From contig CM067316.1 of NCBI GenBank assembly GCA_034231615.1, positions 23,459,791-23,523,790 on the forward strand: a stretch of DNA of 64,000 nt, written 5' to 3'. This DNA is from Meghimatium bilineatum. Taxonomy: Eukaryota; Mollusca; Gastropoda; Stylommatophora; Philomycidae. Both the position numbers and the translations under genes were made by a program. Below the pieces are notes generated by a model. It was not told where the DNA came from, did not search any database, and saw only the letters and a program-made list of their open reading frames with translations. Numbering within the stretch: the stretch's first letter is position 1; each line of letters starts with the position of its first letter. This document shows positions 26,001-41,000 of this stretch, piece after piece.

Positions 26001-29000
26001 CCACATTCCAAAATAATTACTGTTCAGGGAACTAACTGAAGGCCATCGAGCCCACATTTGACCAATGCTGTGGTATAAAGACATCTGCAAATCCTCATTG
26101 AAAGGCTTTCATATTTAAATCCAAAAACATGAAAAGCACGGCCGAAACTCGGGATGTCTGGAGGAGGAACCTGCGTGCAGGAGCAGCATTGTTCAGAAAT
26201 AATATGTTTAAAGAAGTGGAAGAAAAAAGAGAAAGACTCAATAAAAAATCTTCCATTGCTGTGATACGATCGCTTGAAAAGTCACATTCCTGAAAAAATA
26301 TTCAACTGGTTGCTGCTCCTTATTGCTAAATGACTATCTGCAAGATGCAGAAGGTTTTATATATATATATATATATATATTAAATAGTATTTAAATAGTA
26401 TAAAAGTTGTCATTATATCACATATTTTGAATTATACGAGGGGGAGTCAATAAGTAAGTCACAATTGGCTCTTTAGAAAAAAACTGAAGACGATAAAAAC
26501 CTGAAAACTGTTTATTTTTACACATACATTATCCCTTTACTTCTCAACATAATTTCCACCAACATTGATGCATTTATCCCATCGTTTTATGAGTCCTCCC
26601 AAACCTGCTGCGTAGAACTGCGTGCTCTGCTTTTTAAGCCACATTTTCACTTCACATTCAACTTCTGCGTCAGTCGCGAAATGCTTCCCGCCAAGGTGGG
26701 TTTTTAGTGGACCAAAAAGGTGAAAATCACTAGGGGCTAAATCGGGGCTGTAAGGAGGATGTTCCAGAATTTTCCAACCAAGATTTTTTATTTTCTCCTG
26801 AGTTAATCGAGCCGTATGTGGTCTAGCATTGTCATGAAGGAGTAGCACTCCTCTAGTCAGCAGCCCTGGACGTTTTCTTCGAATTGCATCCCGAAGCACT
26901 GATAGAACTTCACAGTATGATTCAGAATTCACATTGTCACCTTTCTTTTTGAAATTGGTTAAAAGCACTCCTTGACAATCCCAGAACACTGTCAGCATAA
27001 CCTTCCCTGCTGATGGTGTAACCTTGAATTTTTGGACACAAGGCGAAGAAGGATGTTTCCATTGCATTGAAGCACGCTTTGATTCAGGCTGGTAGTGATG
27101 CACCCATGATTCGTCCCCAGTAATAATCCTGTTCATCATGTCTTCTCCTTCATTTGCGTATTGACAGAGATGCTCCAATGACAAGCCTAATCGGTTCATT
27201 TTGTGTTCGTCCGTCAATTGTCTGGGCACCCACCTTGAACACACTTTCTTAAATTTCAATCGGTCATGCATGATGCTGTATGCTGAACCATGTGAGCACC
27301 CTATTGCAGCTGCTACAGCGTCTATCGTTACTCGTCTGTCACCTCGAATCATCTCCTCAACCCGCTGCACAGATGCGTCTGTTGCAATTTCAACAGCACG
27401 ACCAGATCGGATTTCGTCAACAATTTTAGAGCGTCCTTGAGAAAATTTTTTTACCCAGCTGTGCACCGCTTTACGGGACAAACAATTGTCAGCATAAACA
27501 GGAAGCATTTCTTTATGAATGTCTTTTGCAGGCAGTCCTTTTGCCCATAAAAAACGCACAACAGCACGTTGTTCATTGATTGTACACTCTGTAAGTACAG
27601 TAGCCATTTTGTTTTTTGTGCTGCGCATGCGCAAGGTACAGCTAGCGCCATCTAGCGAACATAAACATAAAGTTCTATGATGATATCAACTATAAACAGC
27701 TTTAGAAACCACCTACTGCATTTTCCTGCCATCCAACATCAATTTGTGACTTACTTATTGACTCCCCCTCGTAATATTAAGCAATGCAGAATTGGGAGAA
27801 TGTGGTTGAAGTAGTGGCACGCAAATAGTGACTGGGGTAATGAAGGGGGAAGGAGAAATGTGTTTGACAATTTTACGTCATGAGAACTATCAGTTTTCAT
27901 ACACCTCAACATCTGCTGGGGGAGACTGATCATCATTTTTGTTTTGTTTGCCTTTAGTGCAATGACAGTTGTTCATAATCAATAGTAAAACAGGAAATGA
28001 AGGCAGCTTCAAGTAAAAACAACTTTATTGAAGTAACTGCCAATTGTATGCTAAGACATAGAAAATCTCTTGTGTTTTACAGAAGAAACCAATGTGTGGT
28101 TCACCTATTCTGTAGAGTGGAAAATGAGTGAAGTTAGTTGGGCATCTAGATGGGATATCTACCTGGCTATGAGCGATGTTCAGATCCACTGGTTTTCAAT
28201 TATCAACTCAGTTGTTGTTGTTTTCTTTCTTTCAGGTAAGACATTATTGTATTTTTATATATACATTTATATGGATACTGTAAATTACCACATATAAGCA
28301 AAGAATATGTGGACATTTATCCTAAATTGATTTGGGGTCTCGATCTATAAATGAGAACAACACAATTTAAAAAAAAATATTACGTCAAATCCCGGTAACA
28401 GAGGGCAAAAGTTTACCGGTTTTAAAAAAAAGCAAAAAAAACAGTAACTTGCATGTTTTTGTTGACATATTAAAGCCAGGATAAAATTCATTCATTTTCC
28501 TTTTGCTCTGAAGTTAGCGCATAGGGCAGAGGTCAGATCTCTCCAGTTCTGTCTGTTCAAAGCTATTCTGTGCAGTTCTTGAATAGTATGAATATTGGTT
28601 GTATTACTTTCTCTAAGTATTGTTCTTCTGAGTGTTTCTTTTGGTCTACCTCTTGCTCTTTTGCCTGTAGGTATCCATTCAAGAGATTGGTGGTGTATTC
28701 TGTTGGTGTCTGCACGTAGGACATGCCCGATGTAGGACCAACAGCGTTTTCTGATAACATCTGTGATGAAATTTTGATGTGTCTCTTCTCTGATTTTATC
28801 ATTCAATTTGAATTCACTCCAATGGGTGTTAGTTATCCTACGAAGACATTTGTTCTTAAAACTCAGTAATTTCTTTTCTGAAGATAAAGAGCTTTTCCAG
28901 CTCTCACATCCATATGATAGCACCGGAATAACGCAGGAATTAAATAAGCGTATTTTCGTGCGTTTGCTGATTGACTTTGACTTTCAGATATTAGACAGTC

Positions 29001-32000
29001 TGTTAAATGCACTTGATGCTAGGGCAGTGTGAGTTGTAATTCAGGATAAAATGCCTAGGGCTATAATATACCAACATCTGATGTTTTTTAAAATCAGAAA
29101 TATAGTAATAGTATGTGAAAAAAACACCTGTAACTTGCATGTTTTTGTTGACATATTCAAGCCAGGATAAAATGCCTAGGGCTATAATATACTAGCATCT
29201 GGTGTTTTTTAAAATTAGAAATATGGTAATGGTATGTGGAAAAAAACAAATGAAATAGCTTACACTGATCTACCTGTAACTCATCTTTGTCATCTAGGCC
29301 TAGTGTATGTTTACCGGGTAAATACTATAAACACACGTTTATCATCTAGATCTAGTCTACCAGGTAGTGTTTTGGTAGACAATCCTATAGGAACAGACAA
29401 AATTAAAGTGGGTTTGACTCGCATACAACAAAATGTTTAAACAAAATTAGCTGTAGAAACTAACAGAGGAAAAAACCTGTACCAGTAGGCCTACAAACAG
29501 TCATTCAAGTCAGAATTCTACTGGAAAAATGACACCAGTTAGGCGAAGTCATGATGTCAAAATTATCCGTTGTAGGTCAGTCACAAATTTCCTCATCGTT
29601 GTCTCAAAAGAGTGGTAAAGTTGAGCAAGAGATAGGCAGAGAAACAAGTGGGAGAGTAACATCACAAGATGGATAGGTTACAGTCTAGCAGAGTGCACCA
29701 TCAAGAAAGGAGACAGGATGTTGGATGTCTGTTGCAGCCAACCTTTGTTGTGGAGACGACACTTGATGATGATATCTAAAACACTACCTAGGCTAAACAC
29801 AGGTTATAATATGTGTTCTATGCCACACACTTTCCCCATCACAATGTACCTTTAAAGGGACAAAGGTTATAATATGCACAAACTGTGACTGTCTACTGTG
29901 CTATAAGACCTGTGTACAGAAAATATAAATATCACCTCAAAGGCAGATTTTGATTATTTTCCTGTGTGTCGCTGGTCAGATTTGTCTATTTTTGACATGC
30001 AACTCCAAGTATGTAAATAGTGAGCAATAACAATAATGAAAAATGTAAGAAGAAGTCCTAATGAATTCTGTACAGAAGTCTTTTACACACGACGGTCTCG
30101 CATGAACACAGCACTTCTGGAATTTTGCCCGCTTAACCTTTAGCAAGCTGTGTTTATAATTATGCAATTTCTCTTCTGCTGCGGAATTGGTTTTTGGAAA
30201 TGTTACGCAATTGTCGGTGGTTGTTTTGAAATCGTGATCATTTTTTTTTGTTACAAATATTTACATAATATTTGCACATATAAATAAAGAATTAAATTCT
30301 GCGTATATTGGTGTAAGTTTTGTTTGTGTGTGTGTGATATGAGACGTGTGAGAAAGTGATAAAGTCAAATTGAGACCTATCTCGATCTAGACCTACCGTA
30401 TTTTTGATCGATCGTAAGCTGTTGAATATTATATATTTTACATAGTGAGAACATTGTGGAACCTCGTGTCTATTCTAAATAAACAAATTGAAGTCCTTAC
30501 CTTTTGTGATTTCCACCTTGAATTCGGAATAAATAATGATTTCACTGAATAAATCGATGATGTAAAATATAATCAACTCGATTCACTGTCATGTCGCCTT
30601 GCCGCAAAGCAGATGCTTAAAGATTGCTCGAATTTCCATTCCATAATCAAATACTATCTTCTTTCGCCATTTTGGCAATAGAAACAGGAAGTTAGATAAA
30701 TTCTCTTCTCAATATTGCCAAAACATTCTGTCAAAAAGTTAAAAAAACTGAATTTTTTGTTTGGTTTTGGGTTTACAGAATCGGGCGGATGATTTTGCCG
30801 TTCGTGTCAAGAAATGACACATTTTGGACAATATGCTTCGCCCGGTTTGTCAACACAGCGTGCTAAAGGTTAAACACTCTTGAGATTTTATTTTTAAAAC
30901 CCGTGTTGGAAGGAGGAAGGGAAGCAACTGAAATCAATAGTGAAAGGTGTCTTTTCTGTGCCTCTTGCTTTTGAAAAGTGGTTCTAAACATGTCATTTCG
31001 CAGATTTATACCTGTAGGTTATTTCACAATCCTCTCTCATGTTTATTACCATATATTCCCTAAAATGTAAACATACGGTAATGAAGCTCAAAGTCTTCTA
31101 TATACGGTAGTAACAAATGGTGCCCATTTTGCATTATCTTTTCATCGTGACAGTCCTCACTTTTCTTTTCTGTCTGCTGTAATGTTGTCTGAACCCTGCG
31201 GCAAGATAATTAGTAATTACTATTCACTACTCTGTAGGACACCGAATACAAACAATTCATCCGGGAAATTACGGTCTGTTGTTTCACAGTGGCGCCACCG
31301 TCTGTAGATATCTGTCATGAGTTCCAAGTGTTAAAAAAACATCAAAGTTTACACATCTGAGTTAATACTGTATTGGTCAACATTCCTGACTGACTGAATA
31401 AGATAGCTAGGAACAACACCTGGTGGTTAGGGAAGGTCGCGCTTTATTATCTCTGATGTATTGTTTCCATAATACAGTGGCCCTTTTCATTGATTCAGGT
31501 AATGTGGGGCAAATAAAAGGAATTCCCTTGCATCTTTGTGTATTAGCATGTCATTCATTCTTATGATAACAAAGTTATTGTAATCGTAGTCTTGGTCTGT
31601 CTCTTCTTCACTTTCCTGGAAGCTTTCCCAGTACAATCCCGGTATAAGGAACTACCATTCTTACAGGTAGCGAAATGAAAAATTGGAACAGGGGTTGACA
31701 AATCTGTTTTTCATTTTTTTCAAGGATTATTCCTTTTGCTAGAATTATCCATCAGCAAGTGAATGTTTATGTTGATTAATTTAGTTAAAGAAAGGGGAAT
31801 ATTTATTTAAGAGGTGGAGGGTTGTATGGATGGGACTGACTTTATATGGGTGGTAAACTCAACAAACTAAAGGTAGCAATTTTGTATCCGGGACTGAGCT
31901 GGTATTCAGTGATGTAACAAAATTTCGACTCCGCGCAAATTTGATAAAATGTGAAAGTATACCCTTATACCTGGATTGTACTCCTTTCCCTTTATGATTA

Positions 32001-35000
32001 ATCTTTCTAAGCCTAATAAAATATAACTTCATATTTTGATCTCATTCAGGCATCTTAACAATGATCATGGTGAGAACCTTACGTAGAGACATTGCTCAGT
32101 ACAACAAAGATGATGATTTGGTAAGATTCTAGCATGCTTATATCAGTACATAATTTACTCCTTTAAAAAAATTATCCTTATTCAGTTGTCAATTAAAACA
32201 CATCCATTTCTCCTAATAAATGTGAAAATTCAGCAAAATACAGAGGTGTACAGATGTCAGTATCACTCATGTGTAGAGATATTTGGAAAACTCAAGTCGG
32301 AACATAAATGGTACATACAAAAAAGGAAAAGTTACTCCAAAGCAATATTGAAAAAACTGTCTACAAGAAGAAATAGGCAGTGCATAAATTCATTTGTTGG
32401 CTACCTTTGGATGTATTGCTTAATCTTATCTGTAATGTCCACTTCCTTGTACCTTAATTTGTTGATAGAAACATACATGCTTCAAGTTTTGTATCTTCTT
32501 CTGCATTCATTCTCAAACTCCTACAGATTAGCAGGATGTAGTTCGGAGAACGGAATGCGTTGTGTCATGGTTTAAGCATTGCTGCGATATCTGCGCCTTT
32601 CGGCCTGACACATCCGACTTCAGCATGGCTTTTGGTCACTGACCCTATATGGGATGAGACAGCCAACTCCATCCCATAACCTCCTTAGTCGCCTTTTACG
32701 ACATGCGTGGAAGGTAACCAGTGTTGCTATTCTTTGCTCCCCTTTTGGGCCCGGCAACACACGGGCGTATAAGTTTTGTATTATTTATTACAATAATATT
32801 CAGCTGTGGAAAATATAATTATAATACATATCTGACTATTAGCAATATACAGTTCCAAAACTTGGGCTAGAAGCAAATAGATAAATGCTTTTTCTTTATT
32901 TTGCATTCGTTCTCAAACTCCTGCAGACTATCAGGATGTAGTCTGGAGAATGGAATGCATTGGGCCATGGCTTACAGCTTAGCTATGATATCTGCGCATT
33001 TTTGCCTGGCACATCCAACTTCAGCTTGGCTTCTTATACAGGATCTTATATGCTCACTTTGATCTTATATGGGATGGAGCAGTCAACTCCACCCTAAACC
33101 CTCCTTAGTCACCTCCTACATCATGTGTCAGGTAACAATGTTACTATTATTTGCTCCCATTTTGTACCCAGGTAACACATGGGTGAGACAAATATTATAA
33201 GTATATTGAATGTGAATTGTCTTTGTTTAGTCAAAATATGGGCTCTATTGAAGATTAACTTTTGAAAATAGTGGTATGGTTACAATCATCCACCATTCAG
33301 TGTAAAAACACTGAACATATTAGTTAACAGCATGGAAGTCGAATGTGTCAGGCCATTGGTGTAAATAAAACAGCAACATGATGCATTTCTGTTCTCTGGA
33401 CAGTGTTAAAGGTATATATGTATATATATATATGATTATATATAATTATATTAATATAAGAATATATATTATATTTCTTGTTCTTTTTGTTTTGTTTTTC
33501 AAGGATGAAACAATTGAGGAGACTGGCTGGAAATTAGTTCATGGAGATGTTTTCAGACCACCTCGTTTCTCAAAGTTGCTCACTTCCTTCATTGGAGCTG
33601 GCATTCAGATATTTTTCATGGCCCTTATTACCATCTGTTAGTACTTTGTTGTGTCGAAATTGTTAATGTTATTAGTGTATATGTGAATTTTTTTTTTTTT
33701 TAACATGCTGTTCTTATCTGCAAATTTTCATGTGCATATTTTTTCAAGGAATAGTTCTAATAGAGTATTATAGTAATATAGAACGTTTTGAATATAGGTG
33801 GTCTTTATGTAAAGTATTATTTAAAAAAATAAAATTTGATCCACTGGATCCCATTACATTGTGACACTAAGTAATGAAAACACTGATAAACTTTAAAATT
33901 AAAATCTGGTAACAAACAAGAACATTCTGCCTCATATAATGAAGCTAAATTAATAATATAATATTTGTAAAAGAAATGATTTCACCAACACAACCCACAC
34001 TAAAATGAACAGATGTTACACATTTTGTGTGATGAATAGACATCTGTTGTATTAGACTGCACAGGCACTGATTCTTCAAGAGAACATGTGTATCAACTCA
34101 TATTAAATACTCCAGACTGTATATGTCAAACAGGCACCCACACCCTGGAGCATGTCTTTCAAACCTGCCCACTCCATCACAGGCCATACACCAACACTGG
34201 CAGCAAAGAACCACACTAGACAACCAACTCTGGGACACAAGACATGATCTCCAGTATGCAGCACATCTTATCCATGAAATATGTATTGAAGCATAAGACC
34301 ATGGAATGCAGAAAAATTAAAGTACTAGCAATTGAATACACTGTATCTCTATCTCTCTCTAGTGTATTTGTGAATAGATTTTGTAATATTTCATCTGTAT
34401 GTGCTCCTTAGTGTTCCTTTTTGATACTGTTTACAACAGTTTACCTTTTATGTATGCCGTAAGATGTGACTAAGAAGGCTTTGGGGTGAAGTCAGCCACG
34501 ACTATCTGCAGTATAGAAGACTTGCAGAAAGTAAACAAGACTTCATTCGTTACATGTTTATGTATTGTCTTGAAGTCTATTGGTCGCTATTTATATACTT
34601 TGAGTCACCCGCCAAGACCGACCAATGAAATTCACAGAAGTAATCAAAATACAGAAAAACAGTCTTCTAGGTCATGAGAGCATGTCTGTAGTACTCTACC
34701 AATGGTCTCGAGTTAATTATCTCATAAGGGGTCAAAGTGACAGAAGCCATGCTGATGTCAGATGTTTCAAGTTGAAAGGTGAAAATATCACAGCTAAGCT
34801 GTGAACCGTGACACACAGCATTCTATTTTCTGGACTACATCTTGCTAATCATCAGGAGTTCATCAATTGCCAATACCTTTGTTGAATTGTGTATGTACAT
34901 TGCTCTCTGGATCCACAAAGTTCTGTCAATGATCTGAATAAATTTTATGCATGAATCGGGGATACTCTTGTAGTTTATTGTAATAAATATTGACATTTTT

Positions 35001-38000
35001 AGCAGATAGGAAATGATGACTCAGTGAGATTAGCACAAGGATGGTTATGATTTCACAGATTACACATAATTTATGGAAAGCGTGTTAAACCACTTGTTCA
35101 GTCTATACAAGTAAATTTTAAGTAGGAAGTCAGAGGACAATTCTTTAAAATTCTTGAGACTAACGGGAATTGAACCAGTCCGTTCAACGGCACCAAATCG
35201 CCTAGCAACTATTGAACAAGCGTTTTTCCGTATTTGACTAACATCTCCATGGAGATGCAGTTAGTCAAGTACGGAAAAACGCGTGTTCAATAGTTGCTAG
35301 GCGATTTGGTGCCGTTGAACGGACTGGTTCAATTCCCGTTAGTCTCAAGAATTGTTCAGTCTATTAATTTTTCACTACAATATACCATGTTTTGAGATTG
35401 TTTTATTTTTCTACAATTGTTTTCCAATTATTGTATCTTTAGTTTTTGCAATGCTGGGCATGTTGTCACCATCTGCAAGAGGCTCTCTCATGACAGTTGG
35501 GATATTTCTGTACATGTTCATGGGGTAAGAAAGAAAATAGAGATTAGAAATGTAAATTTGTCAGAAAATATAACTTTTTAAAATAGTAAAACTTCAGTTG
35601 CAACAATAATGTTGTTACCTTGACATTTTTCATATTTAATTTTTCCCCTCTTAACCTGAAGTTTAGGTGTTTGGAAGACAGAGCTCCAGACAATCATATA
35701 CATTGTTTTTCTCTTGTCTTGGTTACACTTCAATCTTGGATCCCTCAAGGATTGTCTAATATTGTCTTCCCATGAATAATGTGGTAATCAATATTCTTAA
35801 GGGGTTGTCAAACTAGAAGCAGAGACAAGGAACCATATTGATTGGAACTGCTCTATTTGGGTCTGTAGGCAGGGGTTGGACTTTATATCTTGACACATCC
35901 ATCATCAGATTTAGAATCATATTTCTTCTAGTTATTCCATCACTTTCTCATGTATCTCATTTTCTCATGACTCACGTATATATGTCCAACTGAGATATAC
36001 ATTTGTAGTAATCTGAGTAGAGGTTATTTAGTCCACGTTAAAGAGCATCTGCCCCCCCAAAAAAATTGTTATTTGGAGAACTTCAGACTGGCATCCACAG
36101 AGCTGCAAGACAGAAGAAGTGTTTTAAAGATATATTTAAAACATCTGTTTTATTTCAATGCAGATGTAAATTTATGTGATAAATTGGCACGTCTGGACTG
36201 ACTAGCGTTGTAGACTCAGGATTCATGTTGCTGCTGCAAAGAACCTCAAGAGAAATTGTAGCTCAACAAAAACATGCTAGAAGAAAAGTAAGCACTGCTG
36301 AATGTCCTACAGATTCTTCCCGAACATGTTCACAGTGAGGGAGGAAATTCCAGGCAACAACTCTCATCAAAAGAAAATACAAACATACATGGAGTCAGAG
36401 AACGGGCAGTAACTTTTCTTTCCATGAGCAGATGGATCAAAGCAATCTAGCTGTCAGGTGGAGGATTATTGGTTTATGTACGGAAATTGAGTGGAATGAC
36501 AGCTTACAGATTACTGCAGAGACAGTCCAGACCATTCTTAAATTGTTGCGGAACATTGCCTCAGACTCTGAAGATATATGATATGAAGACTTACCATTCT
36601 TAACCTGTAGCAACCTAGAGAAAAATAATGCATCATACTTCCTCTGGGACACTGCCATTTATTTATGACGCTTGGTTTTTCTGCATGTGTTTATTTTTTT
36701 GGCATAACTTGGCTTTTTTATTTATTGAGTTATTGATTTCAAATTCAGAAACAGTAGAGATAAGTGGATGCTGACTCATGGTTTGGAGATGTTTGTTTGT
36801 GTATGTTAGTTTTATGTTATGGACATCTTAATGGACAATTGGGAAAATCACAAAAACAAACACACATATAGGACTTACGTGTCAAGGTCATCCATAGGCC
36901 TATCTGTAGAAAACCTGGTTCCTCAATTACTTTGTCATAACTGACAGCATTAACATTAAATATTATCAACATCTCTCTCAGCCCCCATACCTTGATCTAC
37001 ATTACCTACAACACTGAAGTCTTCAAAATCTTCTTCGTCTGAATCAGTATCTCCATGAAGAATTTTGGAACTATGGCTTCACTGAAATTAAGTCTACACA
37101 GTACAGCTTGCAAACGTGAAGAGACCGATTAAAATACACTACAGGGCTGTCAGATACCGCTGCAAAATCAGGGATGATCATTCTAACACATAGTTAATAT
37201 AAATGAATATTGGGAAATTAACTTGGCCGATTGTTGTCAGGGACAACAACTATAGGCTGAGAGATTTACTGAAGCAGAGATCTAAGTGCCTATGGACTTG
37301 TCCAGTGTGCAAATAGGAAAATTAACATACCTAATTCAACCGTGGAGGAACGGCAATATCCTTCACACTGTATTCTTATATTATGAGTACAATAATATTG
37401 ACACAAAGGATGTGAAATTTGTATAGAATGTGTTATTAGATGTTCTTGATAGATGATGTCAACAAGTCTGATATATTGATGTTGTGTGAATTTCCTTTCA
37501 GGCTTTTTGCTGGCTATTTTTCTGCACGTCTGTACAAGACAATGAAAGGGCTTCAGTGGAAAAAGGCAGCTTTTCAAGTAAGAGAGAAAGTTGTTTGCTA
37601 TATTTGACTCCTTTCGATACATCATCATCTTTAAGTGCCGTCTCTGCAATGAAGGTTGGCTGCAACAGACTTTCAACATCCCCTGTCTCTTGTCTTGGTG
37701 GTGCACTCTGCTAGACTAACCTGTCCATCTTGGGATGTTACTCTCCCCCTTATATCTCTGCCTACCTCTTGCTCGACTCCCCTTCTTGAATTTACCTTCA
37801 ATACATCAGCCAGTGTAAATGTATGAAAACTTCTCTTCTTCTTTCTTCATTGATCTACAAACTCATCATTCTCCTGTCAGTTATGTTCTTTTTCTGTCAG
37901 TCATCAGAAGAAATCACTGGTACATTTAATGAAGTGAATATATTTTATATACATTATTGTCTTTTGCACTTTCTCACATTCCTGCCAATTAGCAGGTTCT

Positions 38001-41000
38001 TGTCCAGAAAAAGGGTGTGCATTTCTGCCTGACACATCTGATTCTTGGGTCACTCTTCACTGATTGTAGAGTAACCAACCAGGGCGATGGGGCAATGGAT
38101 CGAGCTGACGTTTTGAACTCCTTAAGAGATATAGCACGTGAGAGTGAGACGTGTGGATGAGGATTTTTTTTCATTGGCAAGGATTAAAGGTCATGGTTTG
38201 AAATATGATGTTGCTAGAAGTGAACATTTTGGAGGGGCAGAAGAATGATTATCAACCAGAATAGGGCCAGTGCTGTTAGCAGAAGTGTAATGGTGGATAC
38301 ACCCAGGGAGAGATTGGAGCAACTATAGACGTGTCCAGTTTGCAGTGATGATGATCTGACAACTAACTAACTAACCAACCCTATTCCAAACCCTCCTTAG
38401 TTGTCTCTTGCAACAAGTATAACAGAAGTGTTGCAATTCTTTGCTCCCTTTTCAGGTCTCAGTAACATATGGATATTTAACATTATATTTTGTGAAATTT
38501 GTTATTGTTGTTTTTATCCCAAATCTAAATCTCAAAGATTGCTATTCTGAGAACCATGTGTTCAAATTGATGAATCAAGCTAAGAAAATAGTGTTTACCA
38601 CTACATACTGTGTATAAACCCACCCGATAATAAGTCGAGGAGGTGATTTTGGCATCCCGAAAGTGTCCAAAGTCTAAAATCCGTTTATAGACCGACATAG
38701 GAATGAATGGACATGCTAAATGGAAATTAATACAAACTTTAGCAATTATAAGGTGCAAAGTCATTCCTTTCATTTGTGCCTCATTACACAGAGTAGACAC
38801 CTTTCACTATTTGTGCCTCATTACACAGAGTAGACACCTTTCACTATTTGTGCCAACCCCCCCCCCCCCCCCCCCCACCCACACCCTTCCCTCTAACACA
38901 TTTTTTTTTAAATAGCAAGACTGTCTAAGCAGGCGAAATTTCAGAAGTAGAGCGTTTGTACGAGACCGTCGTGTGTAGAAGACCTCTGTACAGAATTCAT
39001 TAGGACTTCATTTGTTACGTTTTTTATTATTGTTATTGGTCACTATTTATAAACTTGGAGTCGCATGTCAAAAATAGACAAGTCCAACCAGTGACATGCA
39101 GGAAAAGAATCAAAATGGGCTTTTGAGGTCATGTTTACATTTTATGTACACAAGTCTTATAGTACAGTAAATGATCACAGTTTGTGCATATTGTAACCTT
39201 TGTCCCTTTACATCGTGACATGGAAAGTGTGGCATAGAAGTTCCTTTGTTTAACCTAGGTAATGTTTCGGACATCATCATCAAGTTCCATGTCCACAATG
39301 AAGGTTGGCTGCACCAGACATCCAGCATCTCTTGTCTTGGTGGTGCACTCTGCTATACTGTAACATGTCCATCTCGTGATGTTACTCTCCCACTTGTATT
39401 TCTGCCTATCTCTTGCTTATCTTTACCCCTCGTTTCGAACAACGAGGATGAAATTTGTGGTAGGCTTACTAATTGTGACATCACAGATTTTGCCTAACTG
39501 AAGTCATTTTTCCAGAAGAATTCTGACTTGGAAAGATTTAAATGACAGTTTTGAATGACTGTTTGTAAGTACTGGTACAGGTAAGTTTTTCCTCTGTTAC
39601 ATTTCTACAGTGAATTTTGTTTACACATTTTGTTGTACGCAAGTCAAGCCCACTTTAATTTTGTCTGTTCCGATAGAAGTGTCTACCAAAACACTATCAA
39701 GTAGACTAGGCCTAGATGATAAACGTGTGTTTATTGCGTTTAGCTGGTAAACACTACAGAATTCATTACCTAGATGATAAACGTGAGTTACTGGTAGGTT
39801 GGCGTAAGCTATTAAATTTTTTTTCCCCACAGATCATTACCGTATTTCAGTTAATAAATAAAATCAGATACTAGTATATTATAGACTTTGGCATTTTATC
39901 CTGGCTTGAATATATCGACAAAAACATGCAATTCACTGGGGGGGGGGGGTAGTTTACCAGTAAGTTTTTTCCCTCTGTTACTGGGATGTGACATAATATT
40001 TTTGGTTAAATGTTCTTGTACTCGTTTATAGGCCAAGACCCCTAAATAAATTTTGGATAAATGCCCAAAAATTATCTGTTTATACACAGATTTCTACGAT
40101 AGTATTTTGGTGCTCTGTACTGTTAATTAACCTTTAGCATGCTAAATGTAAATTTTGCCCTACAGCCAAATTTTTTGAGACCGTTTGCATTACTTTTGAT
40201 GGTTGCTTGGAAAAAACATTATTTTTTTTGTTCTTGTAACTTTTTGTCTAATTTATTTTAATTTTAAAAAACAGAAATAAAGGAATTGTTACTGAGTGTA
40301 ATTATGTAAGTTTTGTTGGTGTATGTATGATATATGATACGCGAGAAAATGGTGAATAAACACAAAACATATCATAAGTCACTCTATTATTCTTGTCCAA
40401 TTAATTATTCAATGCTTTATATAACATTACTAAATGCCTAGACCTATTCTATTTCTGACGTAGAACACAGGTTTTAGATAGTTTCATTTGAACACAATGG
40501 TCTAATGCTAAGGGGTTATGAGGTGTAAACACGAAATTATACAATTTACAATATGTACTTACTATGCAAAACTGAAATCCATCAGCTAAATCCAGGAATA
40601 GGGTAATGAATGTTATTAGTTAAACTTCATTACCCTATTCCTGGATTTACAAATGAGAATACACAAGACATTTTCAATGTTTCAAACCGTTAGGTCTTTC
40701 TCGAGAATATATAAAACAATGAAAAACAAAACAGTAAAAACAATGTTACCACCACAGAGACACTAGATACATTATTGACATGTAAACAATACAAAGTTAA
40801 AGGTTTGTATAAGTGTTTACACCTCATAACCACTTAGCAATAGTCAGCTGTGTTCAAGTGAAACTTTCTAAAGCCTGTGTTCTACATAAGCACTCTTGTT
40901 CCGTTTCATGCAGTATTACCTTATATTGATTGTTCTATTTCTGATGTATTTTCATAAGCAAATTAATGTGTTTATATTATCGTCAATGAAAACAAACAAA

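Noticed and set aside
32186..32575. 129-residue + strand frame in intron 11
   Set aside because: No recognised domain; its end overlaps the inverted SINE-1 copy, and it sits right after exon 11 without splice support.
37290..37706. 138-residue - strand frame over exon 14
   Set aside because: Antisense to exon 14 and to a LINE 3' scrap.
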